Positions 54,359-62,671 of a DNA stretch of 64,000 nucleotides are shown here, in pieces. The position numbers and the translations under genes are program-made. The stretch is from assembly GCA_017416065.1 (NCBI GenBank), contig JAFQDM010000018.1, positions 24,830 through 88,829 on the forward strand, in the 5' to 3' direction. The stretch comes from Ruminococcus sp. (lineage in GTDB: Bacteria > Bacillota > Clostridia > Oscillospirales > Acutalibacteraceae). The notes under the pieces were generated by a model that searched no databases, was not told where the DNA came from, and worked only from the letters and a program-made list of their open reading frames with translations. Position 1 is the stretch's first letter, and the number at the start of each line of letters is the position of its first letter.

Positions 54359-56701
54359 ATGTTATGTACCAGATGCGGCAAGCGTACCGCAGTAGTTTTT
54401 GTTTCCAATAATCAGAAGAATAGTGACACAGTAGGATATTGCCTCTCCTGCGCAAGAGAGCTGGGCATTAAGCCTGTAGAAGACATTATGCGCAAGATGG
54501 GAATTACCGACGAAGACCTGAAGGCAATGGAAGACCAGATGGGCTCCATGATGGAGAATATGGCAGATGGGGGAGATCTCTCTCAGATGATGGAGAATAT
54601 GAACCTGACCGAGCCTATGAGCCTTGACGATTCAGATGACTCAGATAACGCCGACGGAGAGGACTTTACCCCCGGCGGTGCACCTGCATTTCCTTCCTTC
54701 TTCAATAACTTCTTTGGCGGCGGAAAGCCCCAGGATGCACAGCAGGGCGATCCCAAAAAGGCAAAGAAGCAGGAGAAAAAAGAGAAAAAAGAAAGAAAGT
54801 TCCTGGGACTGTATTGCGAGGACCTGACCAGAAAGGCAAGAGAGGGCAGAATTGACCGCATTATCGGCAGAGATAAAGAGATAGAGCGTGTTATCCAGAT
54901 TTTGTCCCGCCGTACAAAGAACAATCCCTGCCTTATCGGCGAGCCCGGTGTTGGTAAGACCGCCATAGCAGAGGGCCTGGCACTCAGAATTGCTCAGGGT
55001 AACGTGCCCCAGCGCCTTAAGCATAAAGAGATCCATCTCCTTGACCTTACGGCACTTGTGGCAGGAACTCAGTTCAGAGGTCAGTTTGAGAGCAGAATCA
55101 AGGGACTCACCCAGGAGGTCAAGAATCTGGGCAACATTATCCTGTTTATTGACGAGGTGCACAGCCTTGTGGGCACAGGCGATGCAGAAGGCTCTATGAA
55201 CGCAGCAAACATCCTCAAGCCCTCCCTTTCTCGCGGAGAAATTCAGGTTATCGGCGCCACCACCTTTAACGAATACAGAAAATATATAGAGAAGGATTCT
55301 GCTCTGGAGCGTCGCTTCCAGCCTGTTAAGGTAGGCGAGCCTTCCATTGCAGATACAATTGAGGTGCTGGAGGGCATTAAGGAATACTACGAAAAGCACC
55401 ACAATGTTTCCGTTGCTCCCGACGTTATCCGCAAGGCCGTTATCTTCTCAGAGAGATATATCACGGACCGCTTCCTGCCCGATAAAGCCATCGACCTTCT
55501 GGACGAGGCAAGTGCCTGTGCAGGACTTCGCAACAAGGAGCGCGAGCGCTATGACAAGCTTTGTGAGGATAAGCACAATCTGTCCCTTTTGCAGGAGAAG
55601 CTTACCACAAGTGAGCAGGTTGACTACGAGCGCCTTGCAAGTGTGAAGAGTGACCTGGCAAGGGTAGAGCAGGACATAGCGGCTATTCCCGAGGAGGCTC
55701 TTTCTACTGCGGTTACTGAGGAAGACCTTGCAAAGGTGATCGAGCTGTGGACGGGAATCCCCTCAACCCACGTGCGTGAGAACGAGCTTGCAAAGCTTGC
55801 TAACATAGAGTCACAGATGAAAGAAAAGATCATAGGTCAGGACGAGGCAGTGAATGTTCTTGCAACTGCTGTCAAGCGTTCAAGAGTTCAGATCTCTCCC
55901 AGGCGCAGACCTGCTTCCTTTATATTCGTAGGTCCCACAGGAGTTGGTAAGACAGAGCTTGTAAAGGTGCTGTCCTCGCTTCTTTTTGATACCCCTGAGA
56001 CCCTCATCCGCCTTGATATGTCTGAGTTTATGGAGAAGCACTCGGTCTCCAAGATCATTGGTTCTCCTCCCGGATACGTAGGCTATGACGAGGCAGGCCA
56101 GGTTACAGAGAAGGTCCGCCGCCGTCCCTACTCTGTGCTCCTTTTTGACGAGATCGAGAAGGCTCACCCTGATGTTCTCAATATTCTGCTTCAGATCCTT
56201 GACGAGGGCAAGCTTACAGATGCCCACGGCAGAGTTGTGAACTTTGAGAACACGGTTATAGTTATGACCTCAAACGCTGGCTCTGACAAGAAAGAAAATG
56301 CCCTGGGATTTGCCAAGAGTGAGGCAGACGCCACAAGAGAAAAGGTTATGAAGGCACTTTCTGAATTCCTCAGACCTGAGTTTATTGCCCGTGTAGATGA
56401 GATCATCGTCTTCCGCTATCTTGAGAAGGAGGATCTGAGAAAGATCGCCTCTCTCATGCTTTCGGAGTATGTTGATACTCTGAGGGAGAAGGGAATATCC
56501 TTTACCTTTGACGATTCTGCCTGCACAGCCCTTGCAGATAAGATCAAGGACGGCAGAACAGGTGCCCGTGAGCTTCGCTCCATTATCCGCAAGGAGGTAG
56601 AGGAGAAGATTGCCGAGGAGATGATAATTCGCGGCGAAGGCGGCATTGCGGGAATCCACGTTGCAGCCGCAGATGGAGAGATTAACCTCAGCATTCTCTG
56701 A
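54359..56701 (+). CDS. clpE: Clp ATPase, ClpE-like with N-terminal zinc finger
   Basis: 780 residues. N-terminal CTRC...CLSC zinc finger (4-32), as in ClpE. A Met/Glu/Asp-rich linker ([18 protein letters not shown] and [13 protein letters not shown], about 58-100) and a Lys/Glu patch ([15 protein letters not shown]) precede two AAA+ modules: Walker A GEPGVGKT and GPTGVGKTE, and the sensor regions. A short coiled-coil middle domain lies near 395-440. It probably works with ClpP in heat or stress proteolysis. No double Clp_N repeat of ClpC is present, which favours ClpE. No CtsR box was seen upstream. Confidence 0.88.
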   Translation: MLCTRCGKRTAVVFVSNNQKNSDTVGYCLSCARELGIKPVEDIMRKMGITDEDLKAMEDQMGSMMENMADGGDLSQMMENMNLTEPMSLDDSDDSDNADGEDFTPGGAPAFPSFFNNFFGGGKPQDAQQGDPKKAKKQEKKEKKERKFLGLYCEDLTRKAREGRIDRIIGRDKEIERVIQILSRRTKNNPCLIGEPGVGKTAIAEGLALRIAQGNVPQRLKHKEIHLLDLTALVAGTQFRGQFESRIKGLTQEVKNLGNIILFIDEVHSLVGTGDAEGSMNAANILKPSLSRGEIQVIGATTFNEYRKYIEKDSALERRFQPVKVGEPSIADTIEVLEGIKEYYEKHHNVSVAPDVIRKAVIFSERYITDRFLPDKAIDLLDEASACAGLRNKERERYDKLCEDKHNLSLLQEKLTTSEQVDYERLASVKSDLARVEQDIAAIPEEALSTAVTEEDLAKVIELWTGIPSTHVRENELAKLANIESQMKEKIIGQDEAVNVLATAVKRSRVQISPRRRPASFIFVGPTGVGKTELVKVLSSLLFDTPETLIRLDMSEFMEKHSVSKIIGSPPGYVGYDEAGQVTEKVRRRPYSVLLFDEIEKAHPDVLNILLQILDEGKLTDAHGRVVNFENTVIVMTSNAGSDKKENALGFAKSEADATREKVMKALSEFLRPEFIARVDEIIVFRYLEKEDLRKIASLMLSEYVDTLREKGISFTFDDSACTALADKIKDGRTGARELRSIIRKEVEEKIAEEMIIRGEGGIAGIHVAAADGEINLSIL

Positions 56702-56730
56702 TGTTTATATTAAAGCTTAATATTCCATAG

Positions 56731-56770
56731 AAAAAGCAGAGTGATTTTTTAAGAAGTCACTCTGCTTTGT
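56731..56770. terminator. Bidirectional terminator between clpE and the EamA gene
   Basis: AAAGCAGAGTGA (56733-56744) pairs with TCACTCTGCTTT (56757-56768) around a T/A-rich loop. It lies between convergent genes. Confidence 0.85.
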
Positions 56771-56788
56771 TATTGTACGTTATTATTT

Positions 56789-57682
56789 TTATCTGTTTAC
56801 TCCCAGAACTCCCAGAATGATCAGCACACAGCAGATCACCTCCGGTACAGACATCATGGGCTCCTTCAGAATCAATATGCCTGCCAACACAGACACAACC
56901 GTGATAAGGTTAGAAAAAGAAGCAGACCTTACGGGAGTTATAAGTCCTGTTGAGTAGTTGTAGAGCATAAATGCAAGGATAGAGGATACAACGGAAAGAT
57001 AGAATATTGCTCCCCAGAATTCAACGTGCACAGATGCGGACGCAAGCTCAGGGAGATATTCACCTCTTAAAGCGCCAAAGGCTATGGCGTTGAAGCCTAC
57101 TGTACCCACCAGGAACATTATGTAGGTTCTTTCAAAGGGAGAATAGTCCTTGGAGGTACTGCGGCTCAGAATGTTAAACACAGCGGCACAGATAGTTGCA
57201 CCCAACAGCAAAAATATGCCGAATACCTTGTTTTTTACTCCGTTGTCAGAGAGTATGCTGATTACAGCAATGGAAACAAGGGACAAGGCAGAAAAGAACA
57301 CCTGTGCTTTTGTGGGCTTTTCTTTGAGGAATATGGTAGCAAGGATCATCACCGCAACAGGCTCCAAAGAGATTATGATTCCCGACATGGCGCTGGAGGT
57401 GTTGTCTATTCCGTAAACCTCAAAGACGAAGTATAAGAGGGGCTGTGCCAATGACATAAGCAGTACCTGCTTCAGAGGCTTACCCTTAAAGCTCAGCTTT
57501 ACCGCGCCGAAAAGCCAAAGCAGATTCAAAGCGGCAAAAGCCACCGTGAACCTTACGGCAATGACAATTAGCGGGTGTGCATACCCAAGGGCTACCTTAG
57601 AAAAAAGAAAGCTGAAGCCGAATATGATGTTTACCGTAAGCGCCGCAAGACTGCCTTTTATCTGATTTCGTTTTTCCTGCAT
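56789..57682 (-). CDS. DMT-superfamily (EamA) transporter
   Basis: 297 residues from the ATG at 57682, with AGAAGG upstream. Earlier in-frame ATGs (to 57751) would overlap the neighbouring gene and lack a site. Ten membrane helices arranged as two EamA repeats (NIIFGFSFLFSKVALGYAHPL; the second from about 150). Members export amino acids or metabolites; the substrate is unknown. It is 32 bases downstream of the ABC-F gene. Confidence 0.88.
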   Translation of the reverse strand: MQEKRNQIKGSLAALTVNIIFGFSFLFSKVALGYAHPLIVIAVRFTVAFAALNLLWLFGAVKLSFKGKPLKQVLLMSLAQPLLYFVFEVYGIDNTSSAMSGIIISLEPVAVMILATIFLKEKPTKAQVFFSALSLVSIAVISILSDNGVKNKVFGIFLLLGATICAAVFNILSRSTSKDYSPFERTYIMFLVGTVGFNAIAFGALRGEYLPELASASVHVEFWGAIFYLSVVSSILAFMLYNYSTGLITPVRSASFSNLITVVSVLAGILILKEPMMSVPEVICCVLIILGVLGVNR

Positions 57683-57714
57683 AGTCTGCCTTCTTTCAGT
57701 TGCTGTCATTTGAA

Positions 57715-59271
57715 TCAGAAAATCTTGGTTGTCCATTTGGTGCAGTCCCACACCTCGTCCGCAACGTCAAGGTAGAACTCAGGCTCGTGGCAGATTATCA
57801 GCACGCTGCCCTTGTATTCCCTCAGTGCGCGCTTGAGCTCCTGCTTTGCATCCTGATCAAGGTGGTTTGTGGGCTCGTCAAGGAGGAGTATGTTTGTTTC
57901 CTTGTTAATAAGCTTGCAAAGCCGCACCTTTGCCTGCTCACCGCCGGAGAGCACCCTCACCTGGCTTTCAATGTGCTTTGTGGTAAGCCCGCATTTGGCT
58001 AAAGCGGCTCTGACCTCGTGCTGATTCAGAGAGGGAAACTCCTTCCATATCTCCTCAATGCAGGTGGTTGTGTTGTTGCCTGCAGCCTCCTGCTCAAAGT
58101 AGCCGATAAGCAGGTTGTCGCCTCTTTCAACAGTGCCTGAAATAGGCGGAATAAGCCCCAGAATACTCTTAAGCAGGGTGGTTTTGCCTATGCCGTTTGC
58201 ACCTACAAGGGCAATCTTCCTGCCTCGTTCCATAGAAAGGGTCAGGGGAGAGGAAAGGGGCTCGTCGTAGCCTATCACCAGGTCTTTTGTCTCAAAAATA
58301 AACTTGCTGGGAGTTTTGCCCACCTTAAAGTTAAACTCAGGCTTGGGCTTTTCCTGTTGGAGCTCAATAACGTCCATTTTATCCAGCAGCTTTTGTCTGG
58401 ACATAGCCATATTTCGGGTGGATACTCTTGCTTTGTTTCTTGCCACAAAGTCCTTCAGCTCGCTTATCTCCTGCTGCTGACGCTTGTAGGCGGCTTCAAG
58501 CTGTGCTTTCTTCATTGCGTGGACCTCTTCAAAGTGGTGGTAATCTCCCACGTAGCGGTCCAGCTTCTGATTTTCCATATGGTAGATGATGTTTATTACC
58601 TCATTAAGGAAGGGGATATCGTGAGAAATAAGTATAAATGCGTTTTCATAGTCAATAAGGTAGCGCTTGAGCCAGGCGATATGTTCCTCGTCAAGATAGT
58701 TTGTAGGCTCATCAAGGAGCAGAATGTCCGGTTTTTCAAGCAGAAGCTTTGCAAGGAGCACCTTTGTTCTCTGTCCGCCACTCAGGTCAGTAACCTCCCT
58801 GTCAAGTCCCAGGTCTGCAAGCCCCAAGGCCCGTGCAACCTCCTCAACCTTTGCGTCTATAACGTAGAAGTCGTGGGCTGTGAGCATATCCTGAATGGTG
58901 CCCAGCTCCTCCAGCATCTCTGTCATTTGCTCCTCGTCGGCAGTTCCAAGCTCATCGCAGATTTTGTTCATCTTTTCTTCCATCTCAAAAAGGTAGGAGA
59001 AAGCGGATTTCAGCACATCCTCAATGGTCATCCCCTGCGTGAGCACCGTATGCTGGTCAAGGTAGCCCACTCTAACGTTTTTAGACCACTCGATCTTGCC
59101 CTCGTCAGGCATAAGCTTGCCGGTTACAATATTCATAAAGGTAGATTTTCCTTCTCCGTTTGCGCCTATAAGCCCAATGTGCTCACCCTTGAGCAGGCGG
59201 AAGGATACGTCATCAAATATAGCTCTGTCACCAAATCCGTGAGAAAGGTTTTCAACATTAAGAATACTCAT
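57715..59271 (-). CDS. ABC-F family ATPase
   Basis: 518 residues, two ABC domains and no membrane part: Walker A GANGEGKST and GANGIGKTT, signatures LSGGQRTKVLLA and LSGGEQAKVRLC, Walker B ILLLDEPTN in both. The linker between them (about 240-300) is helical and charged (KAQLEAAYKRQQQEISELK). ABC-F proteins act on ribosomes (translation rescue or antibiotic resistance); the short linker without a long extension resembles the YbiT housekeeping group. CGAGGAG precedes the ATG. Confidence 0.9.
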   Translation of the reverse strand: MSILNVENLSHGFGDRAIFDDVSFRLLKGEHIGLIGANGEGKSTFMNIVTGKLMPDEGKIEWSKNVRVGYLDQHTVLTQGMTIEDVLKSAFSYLFEMEEKMNKICDELGTADEEQMTEMLEELGTIQDMLTAHDFYVIDAKVEEVARALGLADLGLDREVTDLSGGQRTKVLLAKLLLEKPDILLLDEPTNYLDEEHIAWLKRYLIDYENAFILISHDIPFLNEVINIIYHMENQKLDRYVGDYHHFEEVHAMKKAQLEAAYKRQQQEISELKDFVARNKARVSTRNMAMSRQKLLDKMDVIELQQEKPKPEFNFKVGKTPSKFIFETKDLVIGYDEPLSSPLTLSMERGRKIALVGANGIGKTTLLKSILGLIPPISGTVERGDNLLIGYFEQEAAGNNTTTCIEEIWKEFPSLNQHEVRAALAKCGLTTKHIESQVRVLSGGEQAKVRLCKLINKETNILLLDEPTNHLDQDAKQELKRALREYKGSVLIICHEPEFYLDVADEVWDCTKWTTKIF

Positions 59272-59337
59272 ATTTACTCCTCGTACATTTATAATAGCAT
59301 CTTTTGGGAGTATATCATATTTTTCCTTTTATTACAA

Positions 59338-59369
59338 CAAAAAACAGCGATTGCTTTCGCAACCGCTGT
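59338..59369 (-). terminator. Terminator after the DUF3021 gene
   Basis: On the minus strand ACAGCGGTTGC-GAAA-GCAATCGCTGT forms an 11-bp stem with a stable GAAA loop and is followed by TTTTTTG. Confidence 0.9.
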
Positions 59370-59383
59370 CATAAGCAGAACTT

Positions 59384-59779
59384 TTAGTCTTTGTTTTTAA
59401 GGCTTTCTGTGATTTCTTTAGCTTCTTTTTTTGCGTTTATCATTGCAACGGAGTAAATAACTGCGTAAACGACAACGAACACGGGCAGTATAGCCAAAAG
59501 CATAGAGAAGAAATTGTCGCTGTAGCCGTTTATTGTGCAGGCTGTGCAGGTGACTGCAAGGCATCCCACGCAATGAATCGCTGTGGACAGAAGCAGATTT
59601 GTTTTGCAATTATTGAAGATAAGGCTCAGCACGCCGAAGAGGGCAGAAGCCGTAAGCCATACAAGCACTTCCTTTACGGCAGAGTTCCAACCGCCGATAA
59701 GTATCATACAAATGAGAGTGATGGGCATTCCTATACCTATACCCGTGATGCAAGCCAGAATGATGTTTTTGATTTTCAT
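59384..59779 (-). CDS. DUF3021 membrane protein
   Basis: 131 residues, four membrane helices (about 6-28, 36-56, 66-82, 92-112), with a charged C-terminus (KKEAKEITESLKNKD). DUF3021 proteins are usually encoded just behind a LytTR regulator, as here (12 bases), and are thought to act as membrane partners controlling it. Cysteines cluster in helix 3 (CVGCLAVTCTAC). GGAGG precedes the ATG. Confidence 0.85.
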   Translation of the reverse strand: MKIKNIILACITGIGIGMPITLICMILIGGWNSAVKEVLVWLTASALFGVLSLIFNNCKTNLLLSTAIHCVGCLAVTCTACTINGYSDNFFSMLLAILPVFVVVYAVIYSVAMINAKKEAKEITESLKNKD

Positions 59780-59791
59780 AATATAACCTCC

Positions 59792-60229
59792 TCAGATCTT
59801 ACTTTTGAATTCTTTCATATATTTTCTTGAGATAGTCAGTATCTCTTTGCCTGATTTAAGCTTTAAGGAATAGTTTCCGGAGAATTCCGCAGATACTGAT
59901 TTTACGTAATCAATATTCACTACCACGCTTTTGCTTATCTGCGCAAAGGGCAGGGTTTTAAGTGCGTCCGTCAGCTCGTAAAGCTTTTGTTTTGTCTGGT
60001 AGGTGCCGTTTGTTGTGTGTACGTTCACCTTTCCCTGAAAAGCCTCAAAGTACATAACTTCCTTTGCATCTACAAAGAATTGTTCGTCTTCTTTTGTAAG
60101 TACCAGCTTTCCGCTGTTGTTTTTGGTCTTTATAAAGGTAAGCAGAGCCTCAACCTGAGGGTCTGAAAGATCTCCTTTGATAATTACCTCTGTTTCCTGC
60201 AGATTGGCAGGCTCAAGAGTTATTTTCAT
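59792..60229 (-). CDS. LytTR-domain transcription regulator
   Basis: 145 residues from the ATG at 60229 behind AAGGAGG. The C-terminal half is a LytTR DNA-binding domain: VMYFEAFQGKVNVHT, FAQISKSVVVNIDYVKSV, GNYSLKLKSGKEILTISRKYMKEFK. There is no receiver domain; the first 50 residues are a short non-catalytic region. It pairs with the DUF3021 membrane protein in one operon from the promoter at 60258-60286. Confidence 0.92.
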   Translation of the reverse strand: MKITLEPANLQETEVIIKGDLSDPQVEALLTFIKTKNNSGKLVLTKEDEQFFVDAKEVMYFEAFQGKVNVHTTNGTYQTKQKLYELTDALKTLPFAQISKSVVVNIDYVKSVSAEFSGNYSLKLKSGKEILTISRKYMKEFKSKI

Positions 60230-60257
60230 ATCCGTTCCTCCTTTGTGTAACAACCCT

Positions 60258-60286
60258 ATTATATACTATTAATATATATTTGTCAC
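60258..60286 (-). promoter_or_regulatory. Promoter for the LytTR-DUF3021 operon
   Basis: On the minus strand GTGACA, 17 bases, TATAAT (11 of 12). Its -35 overlaps the last bases of the small membrane-protein gene. Confidence 0.75.
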
Positions 60287-60459
60287 ACCTTTTTGCTTGT
60301 AAATAAACTCAGCCCCAAAGCAGTGACTCCAATTGCAAGCAGCGTAAGTGCTGAGGTTGTTTCAATTTCTTTCAGTACAAGCAAAACCGTTGTAGCTACA
60401 CCCATTGCAAGCCCAACTGCTTTGAAAACCGTGTTTGCAGTCTCTTTTATCTTCTCCAT
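60283..60459 (-). CDS. Small two-helix membrane protein
   Basis: 58 residues from the ATG at 60459; GGAGG stands eight bases upstream, and a GTG at 60468 is too close to it. Two hydrophobic segments (AVGLAMGVATTVLLVL and ALTLLAIGVTALGLSLF), with a charged start and a KK-V end. No family recognised. It lies upstream of the LytTR pair but is separated by their promoter. Confidence 0.6.
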   Translation of the reverse strand: MEKIKETANTVFKAVGLAMGVATTVLLVLKEIETTSALTLLAIGVTALGLSLFTSKKV

Positions 60460-60607
60460 AGTTTCCACCTCCGTTTTCGTTTGTTCCTCTGTTGTGTCTG
60501 TATTATAGCAAATAGGGGAGGTTTTGTGTGGAGTTTTTGAATAAGTGGTATTTTTTCGAGGGTAAGAGGTCAGATTTGATGTGTAAATATAAATGAAAAT
60601 CCATCGT

Positions 60608-60865
60608 TGTTACATACCAAAGGTGTGTAACAGTAATATCCCCAAGGGAGATTATATGGCAAAAGCCTATGGCTTTTATATCGATTTTGCCTTGTGCAAA
60701 AATATCGCTGCAAACTGAAAAGTTTGCAATATCGCCAAACAAATCGGATGATGGGTACTTCTATATAAAGGTATCGTACATCTCGTCAACTGCGGCGTGC
60801 ACAGTTTGCGAAGTATCATCAGCGCGACGGGCTAAAAACAGTCCACCGGACTGTTTTCTATACGC
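60608..60865. repeat. Hairpin-rich non-coding element
   Basis: A chain of short inverted repeats: TGTTACATACC/GGTGTGTAACA (60608-60632, 11 bp, loop AAA), AAAAGCC/GGCTTTT (60661-60677), TTTTGC/GCAAAA (60685-60701), GCAAACT/AGTTTGC (60710-60727, loop GAAA), ACAGTCC/GGACTGT (60838-60854). The word AATATCG recurs. It looks like a mobile palindromic repeat of the kind found between genes in gut Clostridia. The flanks (60460-60607 and 60866-60892) show nothing further. Confidence 0.55.
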
Positions 60866-60892
60866 CCTTTCGATTCCCATCAATATTTAAAA

Positions 60893-60925
60893 CAAAAAAG
60901 AGTACCCAAAAGGATACTCTTTTTC
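60893..60925. terminator. Terminator downstream of tRNA-Gly
   Basis: AAAAAGAGTACC and GGATACTCTTTTT form a stem around a short loop, with T runs on both strands. It follows the tRNA-Gly gene on the minus strand. Confidence 0.75.
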
Positions 60926-60929
60926 TTGG

Positions 60930-61000
60930 AGCGGATGATGGGAATCGAACCCACACGATCAGCTTGGAAGGCTGAAGTTCTACCACTAAACTACATCCGC
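60930..61000 (-). tRNA. tRNA-Gly (UCC)
   Basis: The minus strand folds as a full cloverleaf: acceptor GCGGATG/CATCCGC, D arm with AGTGGTAGAAC, anticodon loop CTTCCAA with anticodon TCC, and T arm GTGGGTTCGATTCCCAT. Discriminator U; CCA is encoded (60927-60929). Confidence 0.96.
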
Positions 61001-61066
61001 ATATTTGCAACGGTAGATATTATATCACATCTACCATTGCTTTGTCAATTAATAATTTTAAAAAAT

Positions 61067-61477
61067 TTAAACATTTCCGGGGTTGCTTCCGTCAATTCTG
61101 TAAATATCCTGATCATCTATATTAATATTAGGAAGCATTATGGGCTTGATTCCTGCATTTGCCGTGATGGTTGTCACCATAGCACGTGCAAGGGGATAGA
61201 GAATCTTAAAACTTTCTGTGTGTATAAGCTCTCTTTTTTCGTCAGGGTTATATGCCAGGATTCCTACCAGAGTTACCTTAAGGTTAAGCTTGCTGTCTTT
61301 GGAAGTATCTCCAACCTCAACCTCGAGCTCACCCCTACATATATTGTTTGAATTGTCAGAGGGATACTTTACGTTGTATGAGAACTTGTTTCCGATCTTG
61401 ATCTGAACGTTGGGGTCCAGCCTGTTGGTAAAATTAATATCAGAAAATGTGTATGCTTTTAATTCACAGCATGACAT
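61067..61477 (-). CDS. SecB-like chaperone
   Basis: 136 residues from an ATG behind AAAGGAG. The SecB-type closing segment is visible: FKILYPLARAMVTTITANAGI then KPIMLPNINIDD, comparable to the FPYAR...GGFPPLLLPPVNF motif of SecB. The N-terminal half is beta-rich (KLNLKVTLVGILAYNPDEK). SecB-like proteins in Gram-positive bacteria either act in export or serve as chaperones of toxin-antitoxin systems; no toxin-antitoxin pair is adjacent here. It starts 205 bases from, and diverges from, a secreted dockerin gene. Confidence 0.75.
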   Translation of the reverse strand: MSCCELKAYTFSDINFTNRLDPNVQIKIGNKFSYNVKYPSDNSNNICRGELEVEVGDTSKDSKLNLKVTLVGILAYNPDEKRELIHTESFKILYPLARAMVTTITANAGIKPIMLPNINIDDQDIYRIDGSNPGNV

Positions 61478-61604
61478 ATTAATCTCTCCTTTGTTATTTA
61501 TATTGACTTGCTTATAAAATTATACCACAATAAGCAAAAAATGCAAGTAAACAATGTAATTTTATCCATTAGACAAAAATTATTTAAAAAATATAAAAAA
61601 ACAC

Positions 61605-61633
61605 TTGCAATATTAGAAAGGAAGTCGTATAAT
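61605..61633 (+). promoter_or_regulatory. Promoter for the DEAT-repeat dockerin gene
   Basis: TTGCAA at 61605-61610, 17 bases, TATAAT at 61628-61633. The region 61478-61604 is very AT-rich with no other clear feature. Confidence 0.7.
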
Positions 61634-61682
61634 GTAAAGCGTGATGTATTTTCATACAAAAAATTATAGGAGATGATTACAC

Positions 61683-62402
61683 ATGAAAAGACAGTTTGGT
61701 AAAATCCTTGCTATCCTTATGGTAGCAGCAATGGTAGTTTCTATGGCTTGCTTTATGTCTTTCGCAGCAACTGATGTTGTTCCCGAGGGTACAGTAGTTG
61801 CTACAGCTGATGAGGCTGCTACAGCAGACGAGACTACAACTGATGAAGCTACAACAGACGAGACTACAGCTGATGAAGCTACAGCAGACGAGGCTACTAA
61901 GGACGAGACTACAAAGGACGAGGCTACAATTGATGAGCCCACAGCTGACGAGGCTGTTACTCTCCTCGGTGATGTAGATCTCAACGGTAAGGTAAACGTT
62001 AAGGATGCAACTCTTATCCGTAAGGCTATTGCAGACCTCGCAACTCTTGACGAGCTCCAGACATTCCTTGCAGATTCTAACGAGGATGGCGTTGTAAACG
62101 TTAGGGATGCTACAGAGATCCAGAAGTACTGCGCAGATCTTCCCTGCAACGATCGCATCGGCACACCTGTAACTTTCGTTCCTGCAACTAAGGACGAGGC
62201 TACAACTGACGAGGCAACAAAGGACGAGGCTACAACAGACGAAGCTACAACTGACGAAGCTACAACTGACGAGGCTACAGCAGACGAGGCTACAGCTGAT
62301 GAGGCTACAGCAGACGAGGCTACAGCTGACGAGGCAGTAGCAGACAAGGCTACAGCTGATGTTGCTCCTGTTGCAAAGGCAATCGCTTGGATCAAGGACT
62401 AA
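61683..62402 (+). CDS. Secreted dockerin protein with acidic DEAT pentapeptide repeats
   Basis: 239 residues. Signal peptide 1-28 (MVVSMACFMSFA/ATD). Residues about 40-90 and 165-230 are tandem five-residue units of the form (A/T/K)DEAT. Between them (about 93-155) is a two-repeat dockerin (GDVDLNGKVNVKDATLIRK; ADSNEDGVVNVRDATEIQK). The C-terminus is a short APVAKAIAWIKD. There is no enzyme or binding domain. The acidic, Thr-rich arms should be disordered and might be O-glycosylated. A promoter and a terminator make it a single-gene unit. Confidence 0.8.
   Translation: MKRQFGKILAILMVAAMVVSMACFMSFAATDVVPEGTVVATADEAATADETTTDEATTDETTADEATADEATKDETTKDEATIDEPTADEAVTLLGDVDLNGKVNVKDATLIRKAIADLATLDELQTFLADSNEDGVVNVRDATEIQKYCADLPCNDRIGTPVTFVPATKDEATTDEATKDEATTDEATTDEATTDEATADEATADEATADEATADEAVADKATADVAPVAKAIAWIKD
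61800..62345 (+). repeat. Two arrays of 15-bp coding repeats
   Basis: The DEAT arms are encoded by degenerate 15-base units such as GCTACAACTGACGAG: roughly ten units at 61808-61957 and roughly thirteen at 62190-62345, separated by the dockerin. Every unit keeps the frame, so gain or loss of units would not disrupt the protein. Confidence 0.8.
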
Positions 62403-62426
62403 TATCTGCTAATTAAACTGTTACAT

Positions 62427-62456
62427 AACGGAGCTGATTATTCAGCTCCGTTTTTG
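62427..62456 (+). terminator. Terminator after the DEAT-repeat gene
   Basis: AACGGAGCTGA pairs with TCAGCTCCGTT around a 4-base loop and is followed by TTTG. Confidence 0.9.
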
Positions 62457-62562
62457 TTTGCAGTACAGTATATAAATTATGTGCAGGTTTTTAAAGATTA
62501 AGCAAGCTTACTATTGCTTTTTTTCTTCTCTTGTGATATTATATTATGGTTGAATTTCATAT

Positions 62563-62635
62563 TGGGCTGTAGCCAAGCGGTAAGGCAACGGACTTTGACT
62601 CCGTCATCCCGTGGGTTCGAATCCCGCCAGCCCAG
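62563..62635 (+). tRNA. tRNA-Gln (UUG)
   Basis: Cloverleaf with acceptor TGGGCTG/CAGCCCA, D arm GCCAAGCGGTAAGGC, anticodon arm CGGAC-TTTGACT with anticodon TTG, and T arm GTGGGTTCGAATCCCGC. CCA is encoded at 62636-62638. Confidence 0.96.
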
Positions 62636-62637
62636 CC

Positions 62638-62670
62638 AAAAATCGACAGGTCAAAACCTGTCGATTTTTT
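62638..62670 (+). terminator. Terminator after tRNA-Gln
   Basis: AAAATCGACAGGT pairs with ACCTGTCGATTTT around a short loop and ends in T residues. Confidence 0.88.
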
Positions 62671-62671
62671 A

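Noticed and set aside
58357-59400. 347-residue plus-strand frame opposite the ABC-F gene
   Set aside because: It is antisense to a clearly conserved ATPase, with no ribosome binding site or recognisable domain.
60503-60742. 79-residue minus-strand frame over the same element
   Set aside because: No ribosome binding site, low coding character, and it spans several hairpins.
60669-60890. 73-residue plus-strand frame through the hairpin element
   Set aside because: It lies wholly inside the palindromic non-coding element, has no ribosome binding site and its codons are made from inverted repeats. Such frames recur wherever the element is inserted.
60926-61351. 141-residue frame starting MERMMGIEPTRSAW
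   Set aside because: It is the antisense translation of the tRNA-Gly gene followed by antisense of the SecB-like gene, a common annotation artefact.
61800-62345. Possible CRISPR array
   Set aside because: The 15-bp units are contiguous, have no unique spacers and encode an in-frame protein repeat.
61664-62395. 243-residue minus-strand frame rich in Ala-Ser-Val
   Set aside because: It is the shadow of the DEAT repeat gene; the periodic 15-bp units keep several frames open. The plus frame has the promoter, ribosome binding site, signal peptide and dockerin.
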